Under the pieces are notes generated by a model. That model did no database searches and had not been told where the DNA came from. It saw nothing but the letters and a program-made list of their open reading frames with translations. A DNA stretch of 64,000 nt. It comes from Lycium barbarum (lineage: Eukaryota; Streptophyta; Magnoliopsida; Solanales; Solanaceae). Made by a program: the position numbers and the translations under genes. Location: positions 50,862,457 through 50,926,456 of the forward strand of contig NC_083343.1 of assembly GCF_019175385.1 (NCBI RefSeq), in the 5' to 3' direction. Below, piece by piece: positions 1-10,448 of the stretch; position 1 is the first letter of the stretch, and each line of letters starts with the position of its first letter.

Positions 1-163
1 ATTTTGATTTGTGCGACCGCTTAAGACATATTTTGATATAAATTCTGTTGATATGACTTTTATGAATTTTTGGAATATGCTCGGATTTGGTAAATGAATA
101 TGCGGTTTGGTCTGGGTACCCAGGTAGGGTGCCAGTCGCGGCCCACGGGGCTGGGTCGTGACA
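1..163 (+). mobile_element. 3' end of a family A LTR
   Basis: These bases match the last ~155 bp of the family A LTRs that end at 13374 and 21479, including the shared tail finishing GGGTCGTGACA. The match is clearly diverged, so this is another, older family member. The rest lies left of the window. The next five bases (CTTAT, 164-168) are probably one copy of its target duplication, because the related uninterrupted sequence near 3931 continues through this point. The left copy cannot be seen. Confidence 0.85.
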
Positions 164-456
164 CTTATGGAACCTTCTTAACACTTGTTCAACACCTCAT
201 TAACAATCTAAGGGATGCTATAACTCTTTTCCGAGACATCATTAATCCATCATAAACTTGTTACTTGTAAATCCTTTCCGATACATAACGTATACCTTGC
301 CCTTTCTTGGCAACTTTCTCCTCTTACCTTGAATGTCTTTGAAATGCCAATGAGGTTCATCAAATGCTATTTCTTACTTATCGAAACATCGTATATTTCG
401 TGCCCTTCGTTAGTCTATTCACTGTGCATTAATGGAAAATTTTCCGAGGTGTAACA
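164..456 (-). mobile_element. Family E LTR, 5' part (3' LTR of a minus-strand element)
   Basis: Read on the minus strand it starts TGTTACACCTCGG at 456 and is a close copy of the LTR start at 3931-4221. A purine tract precedes it on the minus strand, so it is the 3' LTR of an element transcribed leftward. It is cut at 163/164 by the family A LTR. Confidence 0.85.
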
Positions 457-492
457 TTCTCCCCCCCTTAGGAACATTCATCCTCGAATGTT
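457..492 (-). promoter_or_regulatory. Family E polypurine tract with adjacent hairpin
   Basis: On the minus strand a G-rich purine run (457-470) lies directly before the LTR start, the usual primer for plus-strand DNA synthesis. Next to it, 473-492 forms a 7-bp inverted repeat, AACATTC and GAATGTT with a 6-nt loop. The same arrangement occurs before the LTRs of A, B and D. Confidence 0.75.
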
Positions 493-679
493 AAGTTCTC
501 GGGGATTCTATAAAACTTTCGCCAGAGTTTCCCCTATAATATGGCACTACCATCCTGGCACAACAACTCATAATAACAATGCCTCACAGGGCCATAACAT
601 AAAAGAAATAGAGTTTGTCCACACACACCCCAAATGCATAAAAAAAAAGGAAGCATACATACCTCATGATCTTGACGTC

Positions 680-1912
680 TCATCTTGGATCTCTTCCGGG
701 GGCTGAAATAAGTGTGGGTACTTGGACTTCATATTTTCTTCCGCTTCTCAAGTCATTTCTTCTCGGTTATTATTTCTCCACAAAACCTTAACTGAGACCA
801 CTTCTTTGTTTCTAAGCCTCCGTACTTGCCTATCTAATATGGCAATGGGTACCTCTTCATAAGTCAACTTTTCTGTCACATGAACATCATTTACTGGAAC
901 GATCCTAGTAGGATCTCCAACATATTTGCGAAGCATCGAGACATGGAAAACTGGATGAACTGACTCCAAATCAGGAGGTAGATCTTATTCATAAGCCACA
1001 TTGCCTACTTTGCGAATAATCTCATAAGACCCAATGTATCGGGGACTAAGCTTCCCCTTTTTGCCAAATCTCATAACGCCTTTCATTGGTGACACCTTTA
1101 GGAATACCCAATCTTTCACTTGGAACTCTAAGTCCCTTCAACGATTATCCGCATAGGACTTTTGACGACTTTGGACTACTAATAGCCGATCTTGTATGAG
1201 CTTAACTTTCTCTATGGCTTCCTGGACCAAGTCTGGCCTTGTCAATTTAGTCTCTCCTACTTCAAACCACCCAATTGAGGATCTACATTTTTGCCCATAC
1301 AAAGCCTCGTATGGTGCCATTTGGATGCTAGAATAATAACTATTATTATAAGTAAACTCAATAAGTGGTAAGTGATCGTCCCAATTACCTCCAAAATCCA
1401 TCATACATGCTCGTAGCATATCCTCGAGAGTCTAAATGGTATGTTCAGCTTGTTCGTCACTCTGCGGATGAAATGTCATGCTAAGACTCACATGAGTCCC
1501 CAAACCCTCTTGGAAGAACTTCCAAAAATTAGCTGTAAACTGAGTTCCTCTATCAGAGATAATAGATATTGGAACACCGTGAAGTCGCACTACTTCTTTA
1601 ACATAAAGCTTTGCATAATCTTCTGCCACATATGTAGTTCTGACTGGTAAGAAATGAGCTGACTTCGTAAGTCTATCCATAATAACCCATATAGAATCAT
1701 ACTTACATCGGGAATGGGGTAAGCCTGTAATGAGGTCTATGTTAATTACTTCCCATTTCCAAGTTGGAATTTATATAGCTTGCAGCAATCCGCCCGGATT
1801 TTGGTGCTCGATTTTCACTTGTTGACAGTTGGGACACTGAGCTACAAATTCCGCTATATCCTTCTTCTTCCCATTCCACCAATATATAGATTTAAGATCA
1901 TGATATATTTTC
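680..1912 (-). pseudogene. Family E pol remnant: integrase and chromodomain
   Basis: Reading leftward, the translated pieces show the second half of the integrase zinc finger (CPNCQQ near 1845), the integrase core ([16 protein letters not shown], then SDRGTQF near 1555, then HPQSDEQAEHT near 1445), the integrase C-terminal part and a chromodomain ([22 protein letters not shown]) ending near 680. Protease, reverse transcriptase and RNase H are missing: coding sequence breaks off at 1912 and LTR sequence follows. Stops interrupt it, including TGG to TGA after REEMT and CAG to TAG after AEHTI, and the usual DGQAER reads DEQAEH. It is clearly dead. The chromodomain places it among chromoviruses, close to the intact protein at 13578-18443. 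Confidence 0.9.
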
Positions 1913-2280
1913 TATCCATCATTCATACTATTTCCGTTGGCAACAATACATCTATATCACCATCAATAACTATGCCCACATCAATGTACATAAGCCGACG
2001 AGGCTAAAAAAATGATATACAAAAGATAAGCGGACAAGGCTAAATACATCTAACCATAGACACATGTCTACGAGCCTCTACGGAGAGTATGTCACATCAT
2101 ATAGGCGGGACAGGACCCCGCCATGCCCATAAGTATGTACACAAAAGAATAGATACCAAAAGCTGTAGCTCCGAATGAGATGGAGCTCTGCTACGTAGTC
2201 CCTGAGTAATAAAGCTATGGATTGAGCCTGTCTCCCTGGCCACCTGCGGGCATGGCGCAGCGTCCACAAACAAAAGTACG

Positions 2281-2301
2281 TCAGTATGAAGAATGTACTG
2301 A
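2281..2301 (-). other. Conserved LTR hairpin, E copy
   Basis: Inverted repeat of 7-nt arms (one G-T pair) around a 7-nt loop, in the same LTR position as those at 10135, 12814, 26647, 31132 and 56027. Each is followed by a C-rich stretch that includes ATGCCC(A/G)CAGGT or a close variant. Confidence 0.65.
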
Positions 2302-3738
2302 GTATGTAAAGCATAATCAAAATCATTACGGAAACATAAGAGATAACATAAGAAATGGCATAAGATGGGAGGTAGTAGAACCGTCGTCATAAACACTTAC
2401 TTTCTTTTCATAGGGACCTTCCATTTCTAATGCGTGATTGTGTTCATATATCCATATCTATATCCGTATTCGTATCCGTACTCATTTACATATCATATCC
2501 ATGTTCCCATTCATATTCATAGTATATTCATGATCATAGCATACCCGACCATGGAGGATCAGTGTTTCACGTACCCGGCTATGGCAAGGCTCGGTGATCA
2601 TACATACCTGGCCCTACCAAGGCTCAGGGTTATCCATACCCAACTGCAGTGGTGCGCGCGCAATACATATCATACCCCGCGATATAAGCTCGGTGTTACA
2701 TAATAGTCATACATAGACACATATACATAAGTGCTCATAAGAATCTTTGGCATCATTGCTATCGTCGTTTCATTACATCTATCCCTAGAGGGTTACTCAT
2801 CATATAAGGAATTTAGTAGAATCGTAACATAACGAGAATTATGAGCTTTAGTAGTTTGTTTTTTAAGATAGAATCATTTGGAGGACATCAGAGGCTCATG
2901 AAAGAGTAGATATATGGACAAGGAACCATGCCTTATTGAAAGAAGGGTTAGCCTTACATACCTTTTCATTCAACTATTCTATCACTTGAGCGTTCTCCTT
3001 CAATGCTCACGTTTCTACCTTCATTAGAGTACACATTAATATTAGAAAATCGATAGCTTAGCATACTTGACTAAAGCTAGAGAAAAATTAGGCAGCATTT
3101 CCTTTATTTATACGACTTCTTCCATATCATATATCAACTCCCAAACATCAATAATAACATTCACAATATCATAACAATAGTCTTTATTCACCTACATCAT
3201 CCATATTTCTCAATTCACTTCAAATCATCCATATCCATGGTCATAGGACACTATTACGTTCACTCATATACAATGTCTATCCCATGTTCTTAATGTCATT
3301 TATAACATAATCATAATCACAACATATCAAGAATCATGACTCAACCCAAGCCACCACTCACAAATATCACTATTCTCACATTCAAGACCCATTTTCTATT
3401 TCCTTCTACAATCCAAGTATTTTAACCTCTCAATGCCTTAAACAACATAGAAATACCATAAAACTTACCTTAGATGGTGTAGGAATAAACCTTGAGTGGA
3501 AATACTTCACTTGAACCAAAACCCTAGTTCACCTCCAATGGAATTTCTTGTGTTGGATGAACTTTAATGAGTTTCTTACACTTGATTCTCTTGGTTTGAT
3601 GAAGTTGATCATTAATATCTCTTGAATTATTGTATATGAAATGTATGGAATGTTCTAGAGACTTGGATAGAAGTGGAGAAGTGTTAAAATGAAAATAATA
3701 GAGTTGGATCACATTTATATAATTGGAAACAATTCAGG

Positions 3739-3900
3739 CCGTCGGGTGTTATACGGACACTTATACGGTCCGTATAAGTGGCCGTGGTTCACCATCATGA
3801 AAATCATCTTCCTGCTGGGGGTTATACGGACCCCTTATACGGACCGTATAAAGTTATACAGACCGTATAATTGGTCGTATAACTCCATCTCTCTGAAATG
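3739..3900. repeat. Palindromic TACGG-N-CCGTA array in E LTR
   Basis: Several overlapping inverted repeats share the core ACGG-N-CCGT. The best, 3758-3780, has 11-bp arms around one central base. In LTR coordinates this is the 5' U3 region, where retroelements keep enhancer repeats. Similar cores occur in the D LTRs. Confidence 0.7.
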
Positions 3901-4221
3901 GTTTCCGTCGTTTCGTTCGATCTCCTATCCTTATGGAACCTTCTTAACACTTGTTCAACACCTCATTAATAGTATAAGGGACGCTATAACTCTTTTCCCA
4001 GACATCATTAATCCATCATAAACTTGTTACTCATAAATCCTTTCCGATACATAACGTATACCTTTCCCTTTCTTGCAACTTTCTCCTCTTACCTCGAATG
4101 TCTTTGAAATCTCAATGAGGATCATCAAATGCTATTTCTTACTTATCGAAACAACATATACTTTGTGCCCTTCATTAGTCTATTCACTGTGCATTAATGG
4201 AAAATTTTCCGAGGTGTAACA

Positions 4222-4495
4222 ACAGGAGGAGGAGATTCTCGAGGCCGTACCAGATGCTCCCATGGTAAAGCACTACGTCAGACCAGCTACTCCGGTGAGT
4301 GTTACGGATCACTCTAGCCCTCTATCCTGGTCGTCAGTAAACCAGGAGCTGCCGAATTATTCGTATCCTTCTGATACGGATGGGGGAGATGACGAAGGAC
4401 AGACTAGTAGACGGTGGGGGGACAATGATGAAAAGCACACTTCCCTTTATTGTCCACCAGATCAGGCTAAGAACCGATCAACAACAGGTAAATGA
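4222..4495 (+). pseudogene. Family B leader reading frame, C-terminal piece
   Basis: An open frame runs to a TGA at 4493-4495. It corresponds to the C-terminal half of the frame at 40740-44827 and differs from it by many substitutions yet stays open. Recognisable text includes HYVRPATPVSVTDHSSPLSW and SDTDGGDDEGQTSRR. It is acidic and rich in Pro, Ser and Asp. I do not recognise the family. The stop lies in CAACAGGTAAATGAG, which also resembles a splice donor. The 5' part was lost at the family E junction. Confidence 0.5.
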
Positions 4496-4837
4496 GTCTT
4501 TTATTGGAATTTCATATATGTGTGTATTTACTGTAGGTTATTGCTTAATAGCAGTGAGCGGAAACCCTAAAGGTACCAATAACAAAAGTATTTATATGTA
4601 ACTACGATCAAGGTGTCTTCGCCACCATTGGAAATCTTGAAATTTGGGATGAAAGGTAGTCGTACATGCAGATTGAATGTGATTATTGAGGATCTCAAAG
4701 GCCAAATTTGCATTTGCTTAGTCGGAAGCGTAAGAGATCCCTTTTAATCTGGAGGGAGATGCATTACGAGAATTTATTGGAATCCGTTAGAACTTCAACT
4801 TGTTCTAGGTCAGGCGATAAAGGTCACGCAGTAGAGT

Positions 4838-4943
4838 GGATGCGATCGTACCAGCACTAGCACACCAGATCCCATTAGCACTCCAAGGTTAAGCGTGTTG
4901 GGGTGAGAGTGATACTAGGATGGGTGACCCCCCTGGGAAGTGT
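4838..4943 (+). pseudogene. 5S rRNA-like segment in family B
   Basis: About 106 nt align in order with the first ~105 nt of plant 5S rRNA: the GGATGCGATC start (one change), ACCAGCACTA, the GGATCCCAT region, TTAAGCGTG (box A area) and ACTAGGATGGGTGACC (box C area). The last ~15 nt of 5S are absent, so it cannot form the full terminal stem and is not a functional rRNA gene. Cassandra elements carry 5S sequence in their LTRs; here it sits in the internal region and no Cassandra-type LTR is visible. A second copy is at 45170-45275. Confidence 0.85.
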
Positions 4944-7900
4944 ACTAAGAGTCTTACAAATGCAGACATAAGAGACAGATGAGAAGCTAGAGTAACCTAA
5001 GGGAAATTAGAGAATGCGGAATGGTTGGAAACCCTAAAAGATCGCGAAGGATGCGGTAGACTAGACCGGCAAAGAGAAAGAAGGTGTTAGAATTAGGATA
5101 AGTTCGAATAGTTTTTGAAAATACTTTGTAAGCGAGGCGTTTATAAATATATATATATGTATGTGTATGACCTCCCATATGTGGCTGCGCCAACCGATAT
5201 GTGTGTCCCAGCAACCGACATTGCTATATACCGAAGGCATTAATCTAACAGGGTAATGAAGTTGAAGTGACAAAAGTGGTACAAATGTTACAAGGTAAGT
5301 TGATGTTATTCTCACTACAGGTTAGAGTTGGAAAGTCCTAATGCTACAACATCTGGGAAAGAAATAAAGTGAATATATAGGAAGTAGAAGATTAGAATTT
5401 CTAGAGCAAATGAAAAGGTATAAGGAACAAAAGATGAATGTGTGGGGTCAGAGAACAGACTTCGATAAGTGAGACTAAAGGATAGTAAACACAAATAAAG
5501 ATGTGAAGTAAGAGAGAGAATGATCAGGCCTTGCAATGATACTAAGAGATTTCTAGCTCTCGAGAGGTATATAAAGCGATAGATGTGTAGTCATACTGAC
5601 ATGATTTTCTCGTAAATGAAGAAGCTTTCCTAAAAGATGATTTAAGAATAGAACGGATTTGCATATTTAAAGGAATATTTCACGAACTTCAGGGTCGATA
5701 CTATAAAATAACAAGTGGAGAAGGGCGCTCGGGGAGGAAAGAACTTAAGCAAGGTTTGAGAATTAAAGTAGGAAAGGTACACTAATGGGCTGTTCAAAAG
5801 GAGAGGAGAGAAGAAAAAGGAAAGAAACGAAAAATTGAGCAATCACCAAGGACAAGCGAGAGGATAATGAACTAACAAAGCTGACCGGAAGGTAGTACAT
5901 CAATGACATGGGATAAGGATAAGGAATACCGTGATTCGATTATAAAGGAAATAGAAGGATGTATTGGAAATATTAATGAATATGGACTAGCCTTGGCAGC
6001 AGGAAGGAGAAGAAAGAAGAGAGTATATTTGCAAAGATTTCATGACTCAAACAAGAAGTGGCAGAACACTGGAAGAACTACAACGCATAGGTGGGATGCA
6101 AATAAGTAGTCAAGGAAAATTTAGGATAAGTGAGCTAAGTGAATAATAGGATTGATAGTGGAAGTGGAAGAGTGTAGCATATTAACTCTCAATGATATAT
6201 TGTAGACGTAAAGTGAAACCGGAAACTCAGAGTAAGAAGAACTTCAGTGATAATAGTCGTGGAGAAAGATGAGGGGTAAAAACAGAAAAGTGTGACCAAA
6301 CGCTCCGTAGAATGTTTAGAATGATTCCAATGTCCCCATTAACCCGTTGATTTGGGAAATGTTCAGTCACAAAAGTTAGAAGTAGAAGGGACTTAAAAAA
6401 AAGGCAGCAAGAATGGATATGTAATGCATAAGCGCTTCATTTAAATGCAAAGCCCTCGATTAGCAGAAAGGAAAAATAAGTCAAGCTATACGATGAAAGA
6501 ATTCTGATATTATAAGAAACCAAAAGAGTTGGAGGATCGTTAGGGTAGGCTGACGACTACTGATACTCGGGAGTTACTAGTGCATAAGAACACCCTTAAA
6601 AAGGGGGGAAGAGCAGATCTAGTCCTGAAACGAGGTATAGCATTGTCAAAATTCCAAGGAAAGAAAGATGTTAGCTTAAAGAGGCCAAAATTCTGGATGT
6701 AGTGGCATATCAAGAATGCATTAAGAGGAAGCAGAAATGAATTAAAGATAAGCATACTACAAAGCAGGTATGAAAAGGAATTAAAATGGATCAAGCGAAT
6801 ACTTCATGCGGTTGTGAGATATGATATTTCTAGACTAGGAAATTTGTGTCGCACCTAAATAGGTAGCGACGTATCCTAAAGAGAAATAAAAAGAGTAAGA
6901 AAGGTCTGCAAGCTAACTATAAAGAGAATGACAAAAGGGATGATGAGTACAAAGGACACTTTGGGTTATAACGGGAGAAAATCTTAATATTAAACGAAAA
7001 ATATGAGAATCTTAACAAAAGGAGTAACGATAAGCGGTGTGGCGATCTCTAAAGAGAGGAAGAACGATGTGGGTGCAGATAGAAAGGAAGCAGTATCACC
7101 AGAAATTAGAAAGTATATCACGAGTCACTAACCATATTGAGTATAAGGGTATGTATTATAGAGTGATATGAACCATCAGCGTAAGGTTATGCCTCGTAGA
7201 TGGGAATGGACGCACCAGAAAGCCAACAAGGAATGACAGCTAACTAAGTGGTCACTGGAATAAGGAAGTCAAGGGTAAGTATACCATACTGATATTAGAA
7301 AAGAAGTTGTGGTAAAGTGAGAATTGCCTTAAATTTATAATTATAAGTTATACTGCAAGATTTGAGGCAAAGGAATTAAAGGGAGAGTTTTGACAAGAAC
7401 TCGAAGATATTGTGAGCTATAGACCAGTTCGAACTATGATTATTAGTTCACTGCAATATATAATCCTACTACGGGGAATAATAAAGATGGTGATGGAATA
7501 TTAGGAGCCGTTAAGAAATCGTATTGAGGATATGGTTATAACTAATCATGGAAAGGAATTAAGACAGATGGTTGAAGAAAAGTAATAGTTAAGAGTAAGG
7601 ATTTGTCAGTAGCAGAGTAACGCTGAACAAGCAACTGGACGTTAGTATTTACGATGAATTAGAGAGCTTGGCCGATGAATTACGAGGGGATAATCTAGCA
7701 CATATCTAAGCTCAACAAGTACAAGTAGGGATAGCCAAGATAGTATCGGAGGAGTCAACAAAAGAAAGTGTTGTATTCGAGCAATGGAGTTATCCGTTAA
7801 TAAATAAATGAGGAAGAACAAAGAGGAAGGACGCTCGCAGGACGTCGAGTAGCCATGGCGTGGCCAGTTAAACCACTGGAATGGAGAAAGAATGAGAACA

Positions 7901-8069
7901 AAATACTAGTTGACTTGTGATTGTATATATAAGGATTGAGGACTGTACGACTCACAAATGAATTTGATAAAGAGCTATGAAGAACAAGACGAAACTGACC
8001 AAATTTTAGTATAAGTATACGGTAATCGAAAAACAAAATCAATGAGGCTATTGAGGATCGGCGCACTAC
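4944..8069 (+). other. Non-coding part of family B internal region
   Basis: Purine-rich on the plus strand, with many stops in every frame and no recognised protein motif. Short frames at 5903-6109 and on the minus strand look incidental. From 6114 it is duplicated almost unchanged at 35958-37913. Confidence 0.6.
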
Positions 8070-8105
8070 AACATTAGAGGACGAATGTTTTTAAAGGGGG
8101 AAGAA
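8070..8105 (+). promoter_or_regulatory. Family B pre-LTR hairpin and polypurine tract
   Basis: AACATT and AATGTT (8070-8075, 8084-8089) form a short inverted repeat, followed by the purine tract AAAGGGGGAAGAA and the LTR start at 8106. This arrangement marks the LTR as the 3' LTR of the sequence on its left. Confidence 0.75.
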
Positions 8106-8986
8106 TGTTACACCCCGTATCATCGAAGAAGCACTTATGAAATTTGAAATATAAGTACGTTGAGTTATGGTTAAGTAAAACCACTTTGGAATATAAGTAG
8201 CAAGCATTATTAAGTATATTTAATGAGTGAGGGATGTATATAAGGTATACCGGAAGGTTTTATAAGAAAATGAGTGGAAGAAATGGAGTAGTACAACTTT
8301 GGAGATAGGATAGGTAAAATTTCGTGTGAAAATTTTGATCCAACTTGAGGGAAGAATCTCTTAGCATATGAAGTGTTTTGAAGTGAAAAAAAAGCCTAAA
8401 ATGAAGTTCGTCGAGTCTAGTTTCCAACGCAACAAACGGATCATCAATAGGCCATCGGAGTAGAGAATTATGGACGTTACAATTTTGGCTGACAAATTTG
8501 GAGTAGAGACCCCGACCCAAATTTGGACCTTATAAAAGGGGCTAAGCCTCTTTTTTTTCAACAAAAAATCATATTGGGAGCTCAGAACCCTAAAGGGAAA
8601 CTTCGTCATTAAAAAAGTGAGGGTTTGAGTGATTTTCAAGTGGGGAAGCGTTAATCAAGCCCATATAACGCATGGTTGTGATTCTAGAATTGTTTTGCGG
8701 TGGATTTTAGCTTGGATTCAAGGTAGAATCTTGAAGATATTATCGTTTGGATAAGAAAATTGTATGAATCTTTCTCTTTTGGTATTATTTAAGGCTTATT
8801 TACGAAGATAAAGTCGTTAAATAATTATATAGTAAGTTGGTTAGTTATGGAAGTTGGAAAATAGCATGTGGGCTGTTTTATGGCCCATGTTGGTGTTGAA
8901 AGTGATGTTGTTAATGTTGGTATTGATGTTGTTCTCGTTGGTTGCTGAATTATGATTTTGGGCTAGGCATATAAACAGAGGAGATG

Positions 8987-9004
8987 CTGCCGAAATTTCG
9001 GCAG
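8987..9004. repeat. 18-bp perfect palindrome in B LTR
   Basis: CTGCCGAAATTTCGGCAG equals its own reverse complement. Related cores (GCTGCC then AAATTT-like) occur in the A, D and F LTRs. Confidence 0.7.
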
Positions 9005-9768
9005 ATTCTAGAAAGATTTATTTGGAGGCTTAGGATAAGTATAAAACAATGGACCTAATTATAGCATGAATGGTCTTATATGTAGATTGCGAGACCAAAA
9101 ATAGGTGGAAGAGCCGAGACGTGAATTTTCAGGTATGTTAAGGCTCGTCCCTTTCTTTCAAAGGCATGATTCCTATGTTATGATTCCATAAGTGTTTCTA
9201 TAACCTCCTTGTTTCTAAAAGTTAGAAGTTCATGATTCAAGGGCATGACTCATTTTCTGATAATCCATAAATGCTTTCCAAAATGTCTGTATTTTCCAAA
9301 CCAGAGATTTATGATTCTGTAAGCTCTTATGCCAAAACGATAGACATGTTTTTACACTGATAATGATGATGTCAAAGATGAGAATATTTCTATGATGATC
9401 ATGATGACGATGATTTCATGTTTAAGAATCCCAAGCTTATAAGTTCAATGTGAATATGAGAATGTTGAGCTAGTTCTTGATTTTCTCCAGTTTATTCATT
9501 GATGATGACCCTATTTCTAAAGGCTCCAAAGTGTGTGAATTATCGCTTTATGAGATTTATGATCTTATTCTATATTTTCCCTTGACATTATTCTTCATTG
9601 GTAGTCTCACCTCATAATGCTAGTTCCTCCAAGGTGAGACATGATGATCATGATGTTCCATAATACATTCGGAGGCTACCGACCTTACGTCACTCCGATA
9701 GTGTTATAACTTTTGATTGGACTCTCATGCATGCTTTATGTATTTGTATATGTATGATTACACAGTGC

Positions 9769-9945
9769 CTATACGGCCGGGCAGCACCACTATGGTGGGC
9801 GTAGTAGGCGGCTATGGATAAGGATAATAACATCGTGCCTAGACGGCCGGGCAGCACCACTACAATGGGCGTAGTGGGCGGCTGTGGATAATGATAGTAA
9901 CACCGTGTCTATATGGCACTGCCAGCACCACTAGTGAGCAGCATG
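9769..9945 (+). repeat. Minisatellite in B LTR
   Basis: About three units of ~68 bp, each with GTGCCTA-ACGGCCGGGCAGCACCACTA and GGGCGTAGT-GGCGGCT-TGGATAA. The third unit is degraded. Duplicated at 39613-39789. Confidence 0.75.
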
Positions 9946-10134
9946 AGATAATTACCCCGGACGCGGGCTAATGATGTTATTTGATTCAGACAGTTTATGT
10001 ATATGTGTGTAATATGTTTAAAAGGTAAAGGTGAGCATGCATGATTCCGCCTGAAGAGGCAAGCAGTTACAGTTATACTTCTTTCTTATGTCTTCGATAC
10101 TTGTTTATTATGTTATCATATATGCCTTACATAC

Positions 10135-10155
10135 TCAGTACTCTGTTCGTACCGA
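10135..10155 (+). other. Conserved LTR hairpin, B copy
   Basis: TCAGTAC and GTACCGA around a 7-nt loop, with one G-T pair replacing the usual A-T. It is followed by the shared GGGCGCTGCGTTCATGCCC block. Confidence 0.65.
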
Positions 10156-10443
10156 CGTCCCTTCTTGTGGGCGCTGCGTTCATGCCCGCAAGTTCAGATA
10201 GCCAGTCGAGTGAGCCAGACCAGTAGGACCTCTTTCCAGTTCTAGCCAGCAAGCTCCATTTGGACCGGAGCTCTAGCCCTTTGGTATGCCTTTTTTCATG
10301 TACATATATAGGTATGGCAGGGCCTTTTCCCGTCCTCGTTGTAGTCTATATTCCATAGAGGTCTGTAGACATTGTATATATATAGTGGGGGTCGTCATGT
10401 GATTTCAGTTGTCTCTTAATTTTGTGAACAGTATATACGGTGA

Positions 10444-10448
10444 CCAAG
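10444..10448. repeat. Target-site duplication of element A (left)
   Basis: CCAAG here is repeated at 21480-21484. The uninterrupted sequence with a single CCAAG is at 40288-40292. Confidence 0.95.

Larger units (their letters stand above)
1913..4221 (-). mobile_element. Family E LTR (5' LTR of the minus-strand element), 3' end missing
   Basis: The LTR starts on the minus strand at 4221 (TGTTACACC) and runs to 1913, where it is joined directly to integrase sequence. Its CA end, primer site, gag and most of pol are deleted. It contains the shared TCAGTAC-type hairpin (2281-2301) and an array of TACGG-CCGTA palindromes (3739-3900). Sequence at 54481-56526 is the same family on the plus strand. 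It interrupts family B internal sequence, which resumes at 4222. Short reading frames here look incidental. Confidence 0.8.
4222..8105 (+). mobile_element. Family B internal region (LARD-like)
   Basis: Internal sequence of an LTR element leading to a polypurine tract and LTR at 8106. It starts inside the leader reading frame because family E lies to its left. Apart from that frame and a 5S-like segment, I find no protease, reverse transcriptase, RNase H or integrase motif in any frame. Two long LTRs around ~4.3 kb of non-coding internal DNA resemble large retrotransposon derivatives (LARDs), which depend on proteins from other elements. The part from 6114 onward is duplicated at 35958. Confidence 0.75.

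Noticed and set aside
4216..4230. Target duplication of element E
   Set aside because: ACAGG follows the LTR at 4222, but the other end of E is hidden by a family A LTR, so no pair can be shown.
4838..4943. Functional 5S rRNA gene or complete Cassandra element
   Set aside because: The 3' ~15 nt of 5S and a T-run terminator are missing, and no Cassandra-type LTR pair surrounds it.
5642..8066. Minus-strand frames of 66-89 codons in family B internal DNA
   Set aside because: The plus strand is purine-rich, which makes stop-poor minus-strand frames likely; no domains seen. Their recurrence at 36384-37910 is due to the duplication.
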